From positions 62,001 through 126,000 of the forward strand of contig NZ_LZMH01000043.1 of assembly GCF_001673635.1 (NCBI RefSeq): a stretch of 64,000 nt of DNA, written 5' to 3'. Positions 1 through 8,213 of this stretch are shown one piece after another (the first letter of the stretch is position 1; every line of letters starts with the position of its first letter). Origin of the DNA: Mycobacterium asiaticum. Its GTDB lineage: Bacteria > Actinomycetota > Actinomycetes > Mycobacteriales > Mycobacteriaceae. The position numbers and the translations under genes are program-made. A model generated the notes under the pieces. That model was not told the DNA's origin and did no database searches. It saw nothing but the letters and a program-made list of their open reading frames with translations.

Positions 1-357
1 GCCCATGGTGGCCGGTTCTAGCAGCACGCAGTCCGCGGGTTCAGTTGCATGTGCCGCGCGGATCGCCTGATATTGATAGATCGCCGGCCGGACGAAGACG
101 TGCTCGATGTCGAAGGCAGCAGCCTTGAGGCCCTTGAGCTTTGCGCGTTCAGGAAATCTCTTCAGCACGGTCTCATCGAGGTCGGCCTCGGGCGGCAGCG
201 CAATGTGCACGGCGCCAACCGCCCGCACCCGATCGGCGAAGCGGGCTCCGGTGATGAACCGCACGGAGTCACCGCGTTCGACGAACATCCGGGCGATCTC
301 GAGCATGGGCGAGACATGACCATGGGCGGGAAAGCTGCCGATGATGATCGATGCCAT
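1..357 (-). CDS. UDP-glycosyltransferase-like protein (GT1/MGT type), C-terminus outside window
   Basis: The reverse strand is open from an ATG at 357 through the window edge (119 codons visible). The N-terminus begins MASIIIGSFPAHGHVSPMLE. The GSFPAHGHVSPML segment is the typical first strand and His-containing loop of GT1/MGT glycosyltransferases, followed by a Rossmann-like start (FVERGDSVRFITG). Such enzymes transfer a sugar from a nucleotide-sugar to a small hydrophobic acceptor in the cytoplasm. The acceptor and the nucleotide-binding C-terminal half are not visible. It is divergent from the TetR gene at 408 with a palindrome between them, so it is probably that regulator's target. Confidence 0.8.
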   Translation of the reverse strand, partial: MASIIIGSFPAHGHVSPMLEIARMFVERGDSVRFITGARFADRVRAVGAVHIALPPEADLDETVLKRFPERAKLKGLKAAAFDIEHVFVRPAIYQYQAIRAAHATEPADCVLLEPATMG

Positions 358-381
358 GTTCGCCCCCTGGCGTCATGCTTC

Positions 382-397
382 ACTACCTGATGGTAGT
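382..397. promoter_or_regulatory. Candidate TetR operator (ACTACC-TGAT-GGTAGT)
   Basis: This is a perfect 6-bp inverted repeat, ACTACC and GGTAGT, around a TGAT spacer. It lies 25 bp upstream of the glycosyltransferase start and 11 bp upstream of the GTG chosen for the divergent TetR gene. Size, symmetry and position are those of an autoregulatory TetR-family operator. Binding is inferred. Confidence 0.55.
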
Positions 398-407
398 ATT
401 CATTACT

Positions 408-1076
408 GTGGCACCGGAGTCAATATCGAAGACGTCCGCGCGGCCCGCCCGCGCGTATCGATCAGAGCTGCGCCAACGCCAGGCTCAGCAGACCCGGCAA
501 CGCATACTCGCCGCTGCGGCCGAGTTGTTTGCCGAGCAGGGCTATGCCCGCACCACGCTCGCCAAGATCGCCGAAGCCGCCGGCGTCTCGCCGGAAACAG
601 TGCAAGGTCACGGGCCCAAGGGTGCGCTGTTGACGGCGGCCGTCGAATACGCCGCATTCGGCATCGCCGGCGAAGAGGACATTCGCAACCTCGAAGTGGG
701 GCGCCTGTTCGCCGCCAGCGCGACCAGCGACGAGGCGCTCGGCCACCTGATCGAGGCGCTGACAAATGTCCACCTCGGGACGGCGCGGATCGCGCCGGCG
801 TTGATCGGCGCCGCCAGCCACGATCCCGAGGTGGATCGCTTTCTGCATGAATTGAACGTCGGCATCAACCAGCAGATTCGGCGAATTCTCGAGATTGCGC
901 ACGAACGGGGATGGTTGCGCGAGGATCTGCCCTTCGACGAACTCCTCGAGACCACCGCGGTGATCTGCAGCGTCGACAGCTACCTGCGCCTCACCCGAGA
1001 CGGCTGGACCGCGGACCGCTATCGACCGTGGTGCCGGCGGATGATGGCCGAAAACATTTTCGCTCCTGATGAATAG
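408..1076 (+). CDS. TetR/AcrR family transcriptional regulator
   Basis: This is a cytoplasmic dimeric repressor of about 222 residues. An N-terminal TetR helix-turn-helix is recognisable (RQRILAAAAELFAEQGYA, then LAKIAEAAGVSPETV), followed by an all-helical ligand domain without recognisable specificity. The frame is open from an ATG at 351, but that start would run through the palindrome at 382-397 and overlap the divergent glycosyltransferase start. The GTG at 408, just past the palindrome, is preferred; this is a judgement, because no strong ribosome site is visible. The divergent layout suggests control of the glycosyltransferase and of itself. The ligand is unknown. Confidence 0.85.
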   Translation: MAPESISKTSARPARAYRSELRQRQAQQTRQRILAAAAELFAEQGYARTTLAKIAEAAGVSPETVQGHGPKGALLTAAVEYAAFGIAGEEDIRNLEVGRLFAASATSDEALGHLIEALTNVHLGTARIAPALIGAASHDPEVDRFLHELNVGINQQIRRILEIAHERGWLREDLPFDELLETTAVICSVDSYLRLTRDGWTADRYRPWCRRMMAENIFAPDE

Positions 1077-1259
1077 CTCGATTTCGCGGCGTGGATCGTG
1101 CGGGACCGAGCCAATGTGCGTAGATTGTCTATGGGGTTGAGCTTGCAGCCTTTAGTCGCCACAAGGCGCGGAGTCAGTTCCGGGAACCGGGCACGTTTTC
1201 GAACCAGCCTCCGCCGACAACCGTGAGGCCCTGTTGAGGGCCGGAAAAAATGTTGGTGA

Positions 1260-3539
1260 GTGCGCGTGAGTCGGATCCCGACGCCGCCGCCGGAAGGTCA
1301 ACCTGTCGCGGACCTGCTTCCGGTCGGCACACCCATCGACCTGGACAACTGTGCCCGCGAACCGATCCACATCCCGGGCAGTATCCAGCCGCGCGGCGTG
1401 CTCGCCGTGGTGCGTGAGCCCGGCTTCGAAGTTCGTCAGGTCAGCGCCAACGTCGAACGGCTGCTGGGCCGTTCGGTGGACGCCGTCGTGGGACGGCACC
1501 TCTCGGCGCTGCTCGGCCAAGAGCAGGCCGCCCGCGTAGAACAGACGGCATCCGCGTTCGGCAATCTCGCGCAGCGCAATCCGGTCGAGTGTGTGATCGA
1601 TGTGGCCGGCGAAGCCAAAGCGTTCGACATCATCCTGCACCGCGACCCCGGCGGGGTGCTGCTGGTCGAAATCGAGATCGCCTATGGCGAACGCCCGTTT
1701 TCCTTTCCCAATACCTACCAAGCCGTCCGTAGCTCGGTGGAGGACTTGAACCGCGCCGCCACCCTCACCGAGTTGTACGACCTGGCCGCGCGGGCGGTGC
1801 GCGACCTGACCGGGTTCGACCGGGTCATGGTGTACCGCTATGACGCGCACTACAACGGCGAGGTGGTCGCCGAGTCCAAGCGCGACGACCTGAACTCGTT
1901 CCTCGGCTTGCACTATCCGGCCAGTGATATCCCGGCTCAGGCCCGCGCGCTGTACGAGAAGAACTGGATCCGGTTGATCTCGGACGTCGACTACACGCCG
2001 GTGCCGATTGTGCCGACCATCGACCCGTCGAACGGCGCGCCGCTGGACCTGACCTTCGCCACGCTGCGCAGTGTCTCGCCGATCCACATCGAGTACCTGC
2101 AGAACATGGGCGTGCACGCGTCGATGTCGATCTCGTTGCTGCGGCACGGACGGTTGTGGGGGCTCATCGCCTGCCACCATTACGCCGGCCCGCACCTTCC
2201 GCCGTTCGGCACTCGCGCTGCCGCCGAGTTCCTCGGATCAACCCTGTCGTTGCGCCTGGTCGACCGGTTCGAGGGCGACCTGCTGCAGAAGCGACTGGCG
2301 GCGCAGGCGCTGCTGGCCAAGCTCACCGCCGCCGCGGCGGACGACAGCCAACCGCTGGCCGCCACCCTGCTTGGAGCGCCGGACCTACTCGACTTGGTGC
2401 CCGCCGACGGCGTCGTTGTCGACATTCAGGGCGACCGCCGCACCCATGGGTCGGTGCCGCCGCCGGAAGTCGTGTCCGCCGTCGCCGAGTGGGCGCGGGG
2501 CGCGGGCGACGAGATCGCAAGCAGCGAATGCCTCTCCGAAGAGCTGCCCGAGCTCGGCTTCGATTCGCAGCTGGCCGCCGGTGCATTGGCGCTGAACCTG
2601 CCCGATGGCCAGTCGGCCATCTGGTTCCGCCGCGAGGTGCTGCGTTCGGTCGACTGGGGCGGCGACCCGCACAACAAGGCGATCGCGACCAATGAGGGTT
2701 CCGGAGTCCGGCTCAGCCCACGCAAATCGTTCGACCGGTGGCGCGAGGTTGTGCACCAGCGCAGCGAACCGTGGACGGTCACCGAGCGCGAGTCCGCCGA
2801 GGCGTTACGGCGCTATCTGGTGGAGTCGCTGTATCGCCGCACGCGCGGTGCGCTGCGGGTGGCCGAGACGCTGCAGCGCAGCCTGCTGCCGGAGTCAATT
2901 CCGACGCTCGACAGCTGGCAGCTGTCCGCGCACTACGAGCCCGCCGCCGGCGACAACGTCGGCGGTGACTGGTACGACGCGTTCGAGTTGCGCGACGGCC
3001 GGCTGATCGTGCTGATCGGTGACATCGCCGGGCACGGCGTCACGGCAGCCGGCACGATGGCACAGCTGCGCAACGCGCTGCGCTCGCAGTTGTTCGCCGG
3101 CGCCGCACCGGCCGACGCGTTGCAGCAACTCAACGATTTCTGTCTACACCTGATGCCCGGCGCGTTCGCCACCGTGATCGCCGCGCGGGTGGATCTGGAA
3201 TTGGGACACGTCGAGGCCGCGTGCGCCGGCCACCTGATCCCCTACCTGACGAACTCGGGCGGCGGCTCGGTTCCGGCGCCGATCCGACTGTCCCCGCCGA
3301 TCGGCGTGCGAGGCGTGACCTACTCCGCCAGCGCGTTCACCGTCGAGCCCGGGCAAGGCCTGGTCCTGTACTCCGACGGCTTGGTGGAGCGGCGCGGTGA
3401 GTCGATCGACGACGGACTGGACCGGTTGGCCGAGACGCTGAGTCGGACCGGCGATGCTACGGCGAACTGGATCTGGACGGCGATGGCTACCAACGACACC
3501 GAGGACGACATCACCATCGTCACCTTGCGGCGCCCATAG
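1260..3539 (+). CDS. Bacteriophytochrome (PAS-GAF-PHY) with PP2C/SpoIIE phosphatase output
   Basis: This 759-residue photoreceptor is fused to an RsbU-type phosphatase. Cys31, in the CAREPIHIPGSIQP segment of the PAS domain, matches the bilin-attaching Cys of bacteriophytochromes such as DrBphP. The GAF domain (about 150-330) has PASDIP at 220-225, His276 and the ACHH motif with His306. The PHY domain (about 340-510) has the tongue motifs WGG and PRKSF (487-491). Instead of a histidine kinase, residues about 530-757 form a SpoIIE/PP2C domain with metal-binding Asp in GGDWYD (D570), GDIAGHG (D588), SDG and DD near the end. It should dephosphorylate a STAS protein in response to red/far-red light or bilin state. 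The gene is convergent with STAS and anti-sigma kinase genes. The GTG start is uncertain by a few codons. Confidence 0.92.
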   Translation: MRVSRIPTPPPEGQPVADLLPVGTPIDLDNCAREPIHIPGSIQPRGVLAVVREPGFEVRQVSANVERLLGRSVDAVVGRHLSALLGQEQAARVEQTASAFGNLAQRNPVECVIDVAGEAKAFDIILHRDPGGVLLVEIEIAYGERPFSFPNTYQAVRSSVEDLNRAATLTELYDLAARAVRDLTGFDRVMVYRYDAHYNGEVVAESKRDDLNSFLGLHYPASDIPAQARALYEKNWIRLISDVDYTPVPIVPTIDPSNGAPLDLTFATLRSVSPIHIEYLQNMGVHASMSISLLRHGRLWGLIACHHYAGPHLPPFGTRAAAEFLGSTLSLRLVDRFEGDLLQKRLAAQALLAKLTAAAADDSQPLAATLLGAPDLLDLVPADGVVVDIQGDRRTHGSVPPPEVVSAVAEWARGAGDEIASSECLSEELPELGFDSQLAAGALALNLPDGQSAIWFRREVLRSVDWGGDPHNKAIATNEGSGVRLSPRKSFDRWREVVHQRSEPWTVTERESAEALRRYLVESLYRRTRGALRVAETLQRSLLPESIPTLDSWQLSAHYEPAAGDNVGGDWYDAFELRDGRLIVLIGDIAGHGVTAAGTMAQLRNALRSQLFAGAAPADALQQLNDFCLHLMPGAFATVIAARVDLELGHVEAACAGHLIPYLTNSGGGSVPAPIRLSPPIGVRGVTYSASAFTVEPGQGLVLYSDGLVERRGESIDDGLDRLAETLSRTGDATANWIWTAMATNDTEDDITIVTLRRP

Positions 3540-3548
3540 GCACGCGAT

Positions 3549-4001
3549 TCAGCAGGCTTGATAGTGGTGCGACGGCTCGACGAGCTGCAGGCTCTGCGGC
3601 GCGCTAGCGTGCACGGACAGGATGTCGTCAAGACCGCACGCGGCGACGATGCGGCGCACCGACGGGTCGATGCTGACCAGGCACAAATCGATGCCGCGTT
3701 CCCGGCACCGGTGGGCCTCCTCGGCCAGCGCCTCGTACGCCGAGCAGGACATGAACTCCACGCTGTTGACATCCACGATGAACAGTTGAGGTGCGGTGAC
3801 GAAGGCCGACGCTTCTGCCAGCAGTAGCCGCCAATTGCCGTCGTTGCACGCGTCGATGTCGCCACCGACATAGACGATCACCGCCGAATCGAAGCCCTGG
3901 ACGGTGGCACGCATCGTGCTGTTCTCCGCACCGAGTTCGGAAACCAGGCGCGCGCTCAATCGCAGGGGTGTAGCGAAGACTTCGGTGACGGCACGGCTCA
4001 T
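3549..4001 (-). CDS. STAS-domain anti-sigma factor antagonist (RsbV type)
   Basis: A 150-residue protein with a SpoIIAA/RsbV STAS fold: strands ending in LFIVDVNSVEFMSCSAYEAL. The SCSAYEAL segment sits where the phosphorylated Ser of RsbV proteins lies. By family, the unphosphorylated form binds the anti-sigma kinase and frees a sigma factor. The frame opens at 4049, but the ATG at 4001 has a clear GAGGAG ribosome site about 6 bases upstream and is chosen. It follows the anti-sigma kinase gene on the same strand (109-bp gap) and is convergent with the phytochrome-phosphatase, its likely activator. No sigma gene is present nearby. Confidence 0.85.
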   Translation of the reverse strand: MSRAVTEVFATPLRLSARLVSELGAENSTMRATVQGFDSAVIVYVGGDIDACNDGNWRLLLAEASAFVTAPQLFIVDVNSVEFMSCSAYEALAEEAHRCRERGIDLCLVSIDPSVRRIVAACGLDDILSVHASAPQSLQLVEPSHHYQAC

Positions 4002-4110
4002 GCTGCGCTCCTCAACCACTCGGGGGAAATCGACCCTCGGAAGGCTCACTTATGAACCTGCCGAGGTTTAGCCGCATTCGTCGGGCCTGAAACGCTCGAC
4101 TTTGCGGCGA

Positions 4111-4644
4111 TCAACTTGCTTGGCTGAAGACGAAGTTGTTCGGTGGGCAACCGAAAAACCGGAGGCACACTGTGGTGCCCTCCGCTCCGCCGTCGATGGT
4201 GCAGTCGTCGGCGAGGGTGCGCATCAGCATGATGCCCCGGCCTCGAGCGTTCGACGGCGAGGTGTCGGGCTCCACCCAATGGCCGTGGTCGATGACGCAG
4301 ACCCTGAGCTCGGTGGACACCGGGTAGTACGTGATTTTGAGTGTCAGGTCGCCGACGTGGTTGAGTACGCGGTAGGCATGGTCGGCGCAGTTGGACATCG
4401 CCTCGTCGGTGGCAAGGACGATGTCGGCGGCGCGCTCCTCGTCGAGTTCCAGATGCTGGTCGAGCCAGTGGCCGAACTTGCGGCGAATCATGGCCACGGT
4501 GTGCGGGTCGGCCGTCCCGGTATGGGAGTCGCCGAACTCGTCGGCATCACCAATGCCGACCGGATCGCTTGACGTGGAACCACTCACGGGTTTTGGGCTA
4601 CCCGAATGCGCGCGCCGATACACCTGGTGTGACGGGTCCCGCAC
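4111..4644 (-). CDS. Anti-sigma factor / serine kinase with HATPase_c fold (RsbW type)
   Basis: This 177-residue cytoplasmic protein has the GHKL ATPase boxes of RsbW/SpoIIAB kinases: N-box DEAMSNCADHAY (about 81-92), G1 box VIDHGHW, and G2 box GRGIMLMRTLADD. By family it binds a sigma factor and phosphorylates the STAS antagonist. The first 45-50 residues are low-complexity and precede the fold, so the GTG start at 4644 may be too early. It lies directly upstream of the STAS gene on the same strand. Together with the phytochrome-phosphatase it forms a complete kinase, antagonist and phosphatase set. Confidence 0.85.
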   Translation of the reverse strand: MRDPSHQVYRRAHSGSPKPVSGSTSSDPVGIGDADEFGDSHTGTADPHTVAMIRRKFGHWLDQHLELDEERAADIVLATDEAMSNCADHAYRVLNHVGDLTLKITYYPVSTELRVCVIDHGHWVEPDTSPSNARGRGIMLMRTLADDCTIDGGAEGTTVCLRFFGCPPNNFVFSQAS

Positions 4645-4713
4645 CTGCGCGGTTTAGCGGGAAGCAGTCACCTGGCCTTTTACCGGCTCTGCGCGACAGA
4701 TTCCCAGCAGCGG

Positions 4714-5337
4714 CTAGCCTTTCGTGCCCACCGTCAACAGGTCCGAGATGAGCCGCGTCCACACCGGCCGCGGGATACGGTGCTGGTCGCTGACGGTGAA
4801 GCCGGCGTCCTCGAACAGGGTCCGCATCTCCGCCGGAGAGGGGTTGTGCTGCGGTTTCCACCTGCTCGGCACCTGGAACCGTTGCCGGGTGCTCAGGGTC
4901 GCGACGGCAACCAGGCCTCCGGGGGCGAGCACGCGGTGGAACTCGCGCAGCGCGGCCGGCTGGTCGAAGAAGTGAAACGCCGAGGTCGTCACCACCGCAT
5001 CCAGCTCCCCGTCGGCAAAGGGCAGCTGTTCGGCCGGACCGCGCCGCCACCGCACCGTGTCGGACTTGGCGCGGGCCTGACCCAGCATGCCGTCGGACAT
5101 GTCGACGCCGTAGATCTCGTCGGGCTGCAGTTCCCGTTCGATCCGGGTGCTGAGCACGCCCGTGCCGCAGGCGATGTCGGCGATCCGGCGGGCCCCGTGG
5201 GCGCGCAGCTGGGCGATCACCTCGTCGTGCGGCGGCCGGTAGACCCACTGCTGCAGGAACGGCAGGTCGTAGGCCGGGGACAGCACGCTCCACATCGAGG
5301 TGACAGCGTCGTTGAGTACGCGGCGCGGAGCGGTCAC
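4714..5337 (-). CDS. Class I SAM-dependent methyltransferase (Methyltransf_11 type)
   Basis: This 207-residue enzyme has the SAM-binding motif [13 protein letters not shown] (about 52-63), an acidic end of strand 2 ([11 protein letters not shown]), motif II around [14 protein letters not shown] and post-motif LAPGG. The family methylates varied small molecules; the acceptor is unknown. Its GTG start overlaps the TGA of the upstream methyltransferase by four bases (GTGA), so the two are translationally coupled. Confidence 0.85.
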   Translation of the reverse strand: MTAPRRVLNDAVTSMWSVLSPAYDLPFLQQWVYRPPHDEVIAQLRAHGARRIADIACGTGVLSTRIERELQPDEIYGVDMSDGMLGQARAKSDTVRWRRGPAEQLPFADGELDAVVTTSAFHFFDQPAALREFHRVLAPGGLVAVATLSTRQRFQVPSRWKPQHNPSPAEMRTLFEDAGFTVSDQHRIPRPVWTRLISDLLTVGTKG

Positions 5338-6266
5338 TTGGTCAGGACCGAGGTGTAGTAGATGGTGTCGGCCATCGTCACCGAGTCATGGGACTGCGGA
5401 ACGGGTTCCAGACCGTGCTCGTCGAGCAACTCGCCCATCTGCACTCCGCTGGTCTGCCAGCCGAGCTGCTGCAGATACTCGGCGACGTCCTTGCGCTCAC
5501 CCTCGAAACCGAGGCTCTCCCAATCCAGCTCGAATCCGTGCTCGCGCCACTTGGCGGTGGCGCGGCGCATCATCTCGCGCGCCTGCTCGGTGTCACGCTC
5601 CGGCCGGTTCGGGATCGCTTCGACCGCCAGCCGGCTGCCGTCGGCGCTGAGCGCGGTGATGTTGTCCATCAGGCGATCCTGGGCCTCGGGCGGTAGATAC
5701 CCGAGCAGGCCCTCGGCGATCCAGGCGGTCGGCTTGCTGGTGTCCAGGCCGGCCTCGACGAGGGCCGCGGGCCAGTCTTGGCGTAGGTCGATGGCGACCG
5801 TGCGCAGCTCTGCCGTCGGTTCGGCGCCCAGACTCTGCAGCGTGGTGGTCTTGAACGCGATCACTTCGGGCTGGTCGATCTCGAAGACGGTGGTGCCGGC
5901 GGGCCACGTCAGCCGGTAGGCGCGCGCGTCCAGTCCGGACGCCAGGATGACGGCCTGGCGGATCCCCGCCCGGGTCGCGTCCTGGAAGAAGGAGTCGAAG
6001 AAGCGGGTGCGCGCGGCCATCGCGGCCGGCATGTGTTCGAGCTTCCAGGTCGACTCGTCGTCGTCGACGTCGGCGGCGGCGAGGTCGCCGGTGACCCAAC
6101 GGGTGAAGAAGTCGACGCCGACGGCTCGGACCAGCGGTTCAGCGAACTGGTCGGTGATCACCGGGTTGTCGGCGTTGGTCGCGATTGCGCGGGCGGCGGC
6201 CACCATGGTCGCGGTGGCGCCGACGCTGCTCGCCAGATCCCAAGTGTCGTTGTCGGTGCGTGGCAC
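5334..6266 (-). CDS. Mycobacterial SAM-dependent methyltransferase, LCMT/UPF0677 family
   Basis: A 310-residue protein of the leucine carboxyl methyltransferase-like family that is expanded in mycobacteria. Signatures are the N-terminal [21 protein letters not shown], the SAM motif [14 protein letters not shown] and the segment [12 protein letters not shown]. Family members are usually named putative SAM-dependent methyltransferases without known substrate. It is the first gene of a two-gene operon with the coupled methyltransferase downstream. A pair of 13-bp direct repeats lies 32-60 bp upstream of the start and may control it. Confidence 0.9.
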   Translation of the reverse strand: MPRTDNDTWDLASSVGATATMVAAARAIATNADNPVITDQFAEPLVRAVGVDFFTRWVTGDLAAADVDDDESTWKLEHMPAAMAARTRFFDSFFQDATRAGIRQAVILASGLDARAYRLTWPAGTTVFEIDQPEVIAFKTTTLQSLGAEPTAELRTVAIDLRQDWPAALVEAGLDTSKPTAWIAEGLLGYLPPEAQDRLMDNITALSADGSRLAVEAIPNRPERDTEQAREMMRRATAKWREHGFELDWESLGFEGERKDVAEYLQQLGWQTSGVQMGELLDEHGLEPVPQSHDSVTMADTIYYTSVLTK

Positions 6267-6297
6267 GGCTGTTCTCCCATATCGAGCCAGAGGATAC

Positions 6298-6326
6298 TTA
6301 GCCAGTTTAACGCTTAGCTAGGTTAA
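6298..6326. promoter_or_regulatory. Direct repeat upstream of methyltransferase operon
   Basis: Two 13-bp units, TTAGCCAGTTTAA (6298-6310) and TTAGCTAGGTTAA (6314-6326), match at 11 of 13 positions and are spaced 16 bp start to start. They lie just upstream of the start at 6266. The second unit is also part of an imperfect palindrome beginning CTTA and ending TAAG. It could be a regulator binding region; no adjacent regulator gene identifies the protein. Confidence 0.35.
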
Positions 6327-6365
6327 GAACCGGGACGGTGTGAAGCGATTCACACCGGCCGGGCT

Positions 6366-6638
6366 TCAGTGGCGGCCGGGACCGCCCGGGCCACCTGGGC
6401 CGCCGGGTCCACCGGGACCGCCCGGTCCACCCGGACCACCGGGTCCGCCCGGTCCCCCTGGGCCGCCGGGCCCATTCACGGCGGGAAGCACGAAGACGCA
6501 CTGATTCAACTCGAAGCTCCACGCCCAGCCGGGCGCGCAGTCGTCGGCGCGACTGACGGCCGGCGCGGCCAGTGACGTCGATACCGTCGATGCGAGAACG
6601 AACGCGCCGATCGCGCAACGCCGAAGAACGCGGCTCAT
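6366..6638 (-). CDS. Small exported protein with collagen-like Gly-Pro-Gly tail
   Basis: A 90-residue protein starting at the ATG at 6638, which has an AGGAGG ribosome site 7 bases upstream; the frame opens further upstream at 6704. Residues 1-31 are a signal peptide (MSRVLRR, then a hydrophobic core) with likely cleavage after VSRA. The mature part is short (DDCAPGWAW..., Cys34 and Cys47 possibly paired) and then has 11 uninterrupted GPG triplets (about 56-88) ending RH. Gly at every third position is the collagen pattern, although Hyp-type Y residues are absent. Function is unknown; cell-envelope location is likely. Confidence 0.75.
   Translation of the reverse strand: MSRVLRRCAIGAFVLASTVSTSLAAPAVSRADDCAPGWAWSFELNQCVFVLPAVNGPGGPGGPGGPGGPGGPGGPGGPGGPGGPGGPGRH
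6374..6472 (-). repeat. 9-bp tandem coding repeat (GPG units)
   Basis: About 99 bp of near-identical 9-bp units, mostly variants of ccnccnggn on the plus strand, encode the 11 GPG triplets of the small exported protein. Third positions vary between units, so the array is not a recent perfect duplication, but length change between strains would be expected. Confidence 0.7.
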
Positions 6639-6721
6639 GCCCAACCTCCTGCTGTGATCTGCCGGTAGGTCGATTGTGCGCTTTGCTGGAGTCGCGCGTG
6701 GCAATTCGGCGCCATTTCGCC

Positions 6722-7597
6722 TCAGCCGAACCGCACCCCGCGTTTACGTGCCCAGAGCACCGCGAAAACCGTCCCGACCATCCACACGGCCACGGCCATG
6801 CCGAGATGCACGAAGCTCTTGGTGTCGCGGCCGAACACCGGCCCGATCGCGGCCGGTATCTGCGTCCAGAACACCTTGTGCTCGAAGCTGCCCATCGGGT
6901 CGGCCACGTAGTACACCGCGTACGGCACCGTAACGGCGGCCAGCCAGCTCGTGGTGCGGCGCCGATTGTGCCGCTGGCGCCAGCGGCGGATCAGGGGTTC
7001 GGCCGGCACCGGATGCAACACCGAAAGCACATTGCCCACGCCGAGCCAGGAGACGATGGGCACCGCGACGTTGGGGATGGTCATGGCCAGCTGCGGCACG
7101 CCTTCCTTGGACAGCGTGAGCGCCGCCGCGACGGCTAGCGTCGGCAGGCCGACGATCACGATCAGCGCCAGGTTCTTGATCACCAGCACACGCCAGATCG
7201 GCACCCCGTCGGCCAGACCCTGTGCGACCCGATAGTGGTCGCCGCCAAGCAGATTGGTGGTCGTGACGTCGGCGAGGATGAACGAGGAGAAGTAGGTGCT
7301 GACCAGGACCACCCAGTCGAGCTGATTGTGGTGGAAGTGCGGGGTGGGATGTTCGGCGCGAGAAGCCAGTGGTTGCACCAGCAGCCAGGCGCCCGCCAGC
7401 ACGAGGTTGGCCAGGACACCCGAGAGCCAGGTCCGCGGCGGATGGAATGCCCAGCGGACCTCGGCGCACACGGCCAGCGGCAGCGGCCGCCAGAAATCCT
7501 TGGCGGCACGTTTGGCCGCGGTCGGTCGCGGGGCCCATGCCCGGGCCAGGGCACGCAACGCCGGATGCGCCGCTGGGCGCGTCGGCGTTTCGGACAT
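6722..7597 (-). CDS. Multi-pass membrane protein of unknown function
   Basis: A 291-residue integral membrane protein starting at the ATG at 7597; the open frame to 7870 overlaps the RES gene in another frame and is discarded. Hydrophobic segments include WLSGVLANLVLAGAWLLVQPL, WVVLVSTYFSSFILADV, NLALIVIVGLPTLAVAAALTL, a segment around PNVAVPIVSWLGVG and a C-terminal helix (GMAVAVWMVGTVFAVLWARK). I do not recognise a characterised family; it resembles mycobacterial conserved membrane proteins. It starts 4 bp after the RES toxin stop and is probably co-transcribed with the toxin-antitoxin pair, without an evident functional link. Confidence 0.75.
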   Translation of the reverse strand: MSETPTRPAAHPALRALARAWAPRPTAAKRAAKDFWRPLPLAVCAEVRWAFHPPRTWLSGVLANLVLAGAWLLVQPLASRAEHPTPHFHHNQLDWVVLVSTYFSSFILADVTTTNLLGGDHYRVAQGLADGVPIWRVLVIKNLALIVIVGLPTLAVAAALTLSKEGVPQLAMTIPNVAVPIVSWLGVGNVLSVLHPVPAEPLIRRWRQRHNRRRTTSWLAAVTVPYAVYYVADPMGSFEHKVFWTQIPAAIGPVFGRDTKSFVHLGMAVAVWMVGTVFAVLWARKRGVRFG

Positions 7598-7601
7598 TCC
7601 C

Positions 7602-8213
7602 TTAGATCTCCCAGTTGACGGTGAAGTCATGCCGAAGTACCAAGTCGACAAGGATATCGGTCCGATCGGCAAGTAACCACGATTCCGCAGTGAACGCGTC
7701 GTGGGCGAAGAATGCGTAATTAACCGAGGTTTCGGGAGTGGTGCGCGACCGGTACACGATCGCGTCGAGCTCGGGCCACCAGCGGCGGGCGGCATCGGCC
7801 AGTCGGTGACAGGTGTGCCATACCCGGCTGCGCTGGCCGGTGCTGATCTGGTCGTCGACGTCGAGGACATCGAGATTGCGTTGCGTCCTGAGATCGAAGA
7901 TCCGCAACGGCCGGTTCGCGACCAGCCGGATCAGGTGTTGGGACGCGTGGTCGGCGGGAATGATCCGGCCGGTGTCGCGATAGCGCTCCCGGAACGCGCC
8001 CTCGGATGCGGTCGCCGCGTAACGGGTGCGGAAGCCGCCCGACTCCGGATCGAACCGGAACCGCGGTTGTGGGAACCCGCTCCACGTCCAGTCGGCAGGC
8101 GCGGCCGCTTCGACGCGCCACAGTTCGGTGCCCACCGGGACGGTGCGGCTGGCCAGGCCGACCGGACGTCTGTCCGGCAGCGGCGCCCGGTAGCCCGCCG
8201 CGAGGCTAGGCAC
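7602..8213 (-). CDS. RES-domain toxin (NAD+-degrading toxin family)
   Basis: A 203-residue RES-domain protein. The named residues are visible: Arg33 in TELWRVE, Glu71 in ASEGAFRE, and a Ser in the IVYRSRT segment before SVNYAFF. Characterised members (M. tuberculosis MbcT, Pseudomonas Res) consume NAD+. The GTG at 8213 overlaps the stop of the upstream antitoxin by 8 bases and is chosen over earlier in-frame codons that lie inside the antitoxin gene. Order (antitoxin first), overlap and size fit a type II toxin-antitoxin pair. Confidence 0.85.
   Translation of the reverse strand: MPSLAAGYRAPLPDRRPVGLASRTVPVGTELWRVEAAAPADWTWSGFPQPRFRFDPESGGFRTRYAATASEGAFRERYRDTGRIIPADHASQHLIRLVANRPLRIFDLRTQRNLDVLDVDDQISTGQRSRVWHTCHRLADAARRWWPELDAIVYRSRTTPETSVNYAFFAHDAFTAESWLLADRTDILVDLVLRHDFTVNWEI

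Noticed and set aside
1077-1259. 183-bp gap before the phytochrome gene
   Set aside because: No ORF with a ribosome site, no palindrome and no recognisable promoter was found; nothing to annotate.
4002-4110. Possible SigF/SigB-type promoter (GTTT...GGCTAA) upstream of the STAS gene
   Set aside because: The -10 match to GGGTAT is poor and the spacing only roughly fits; not strong enough to list.
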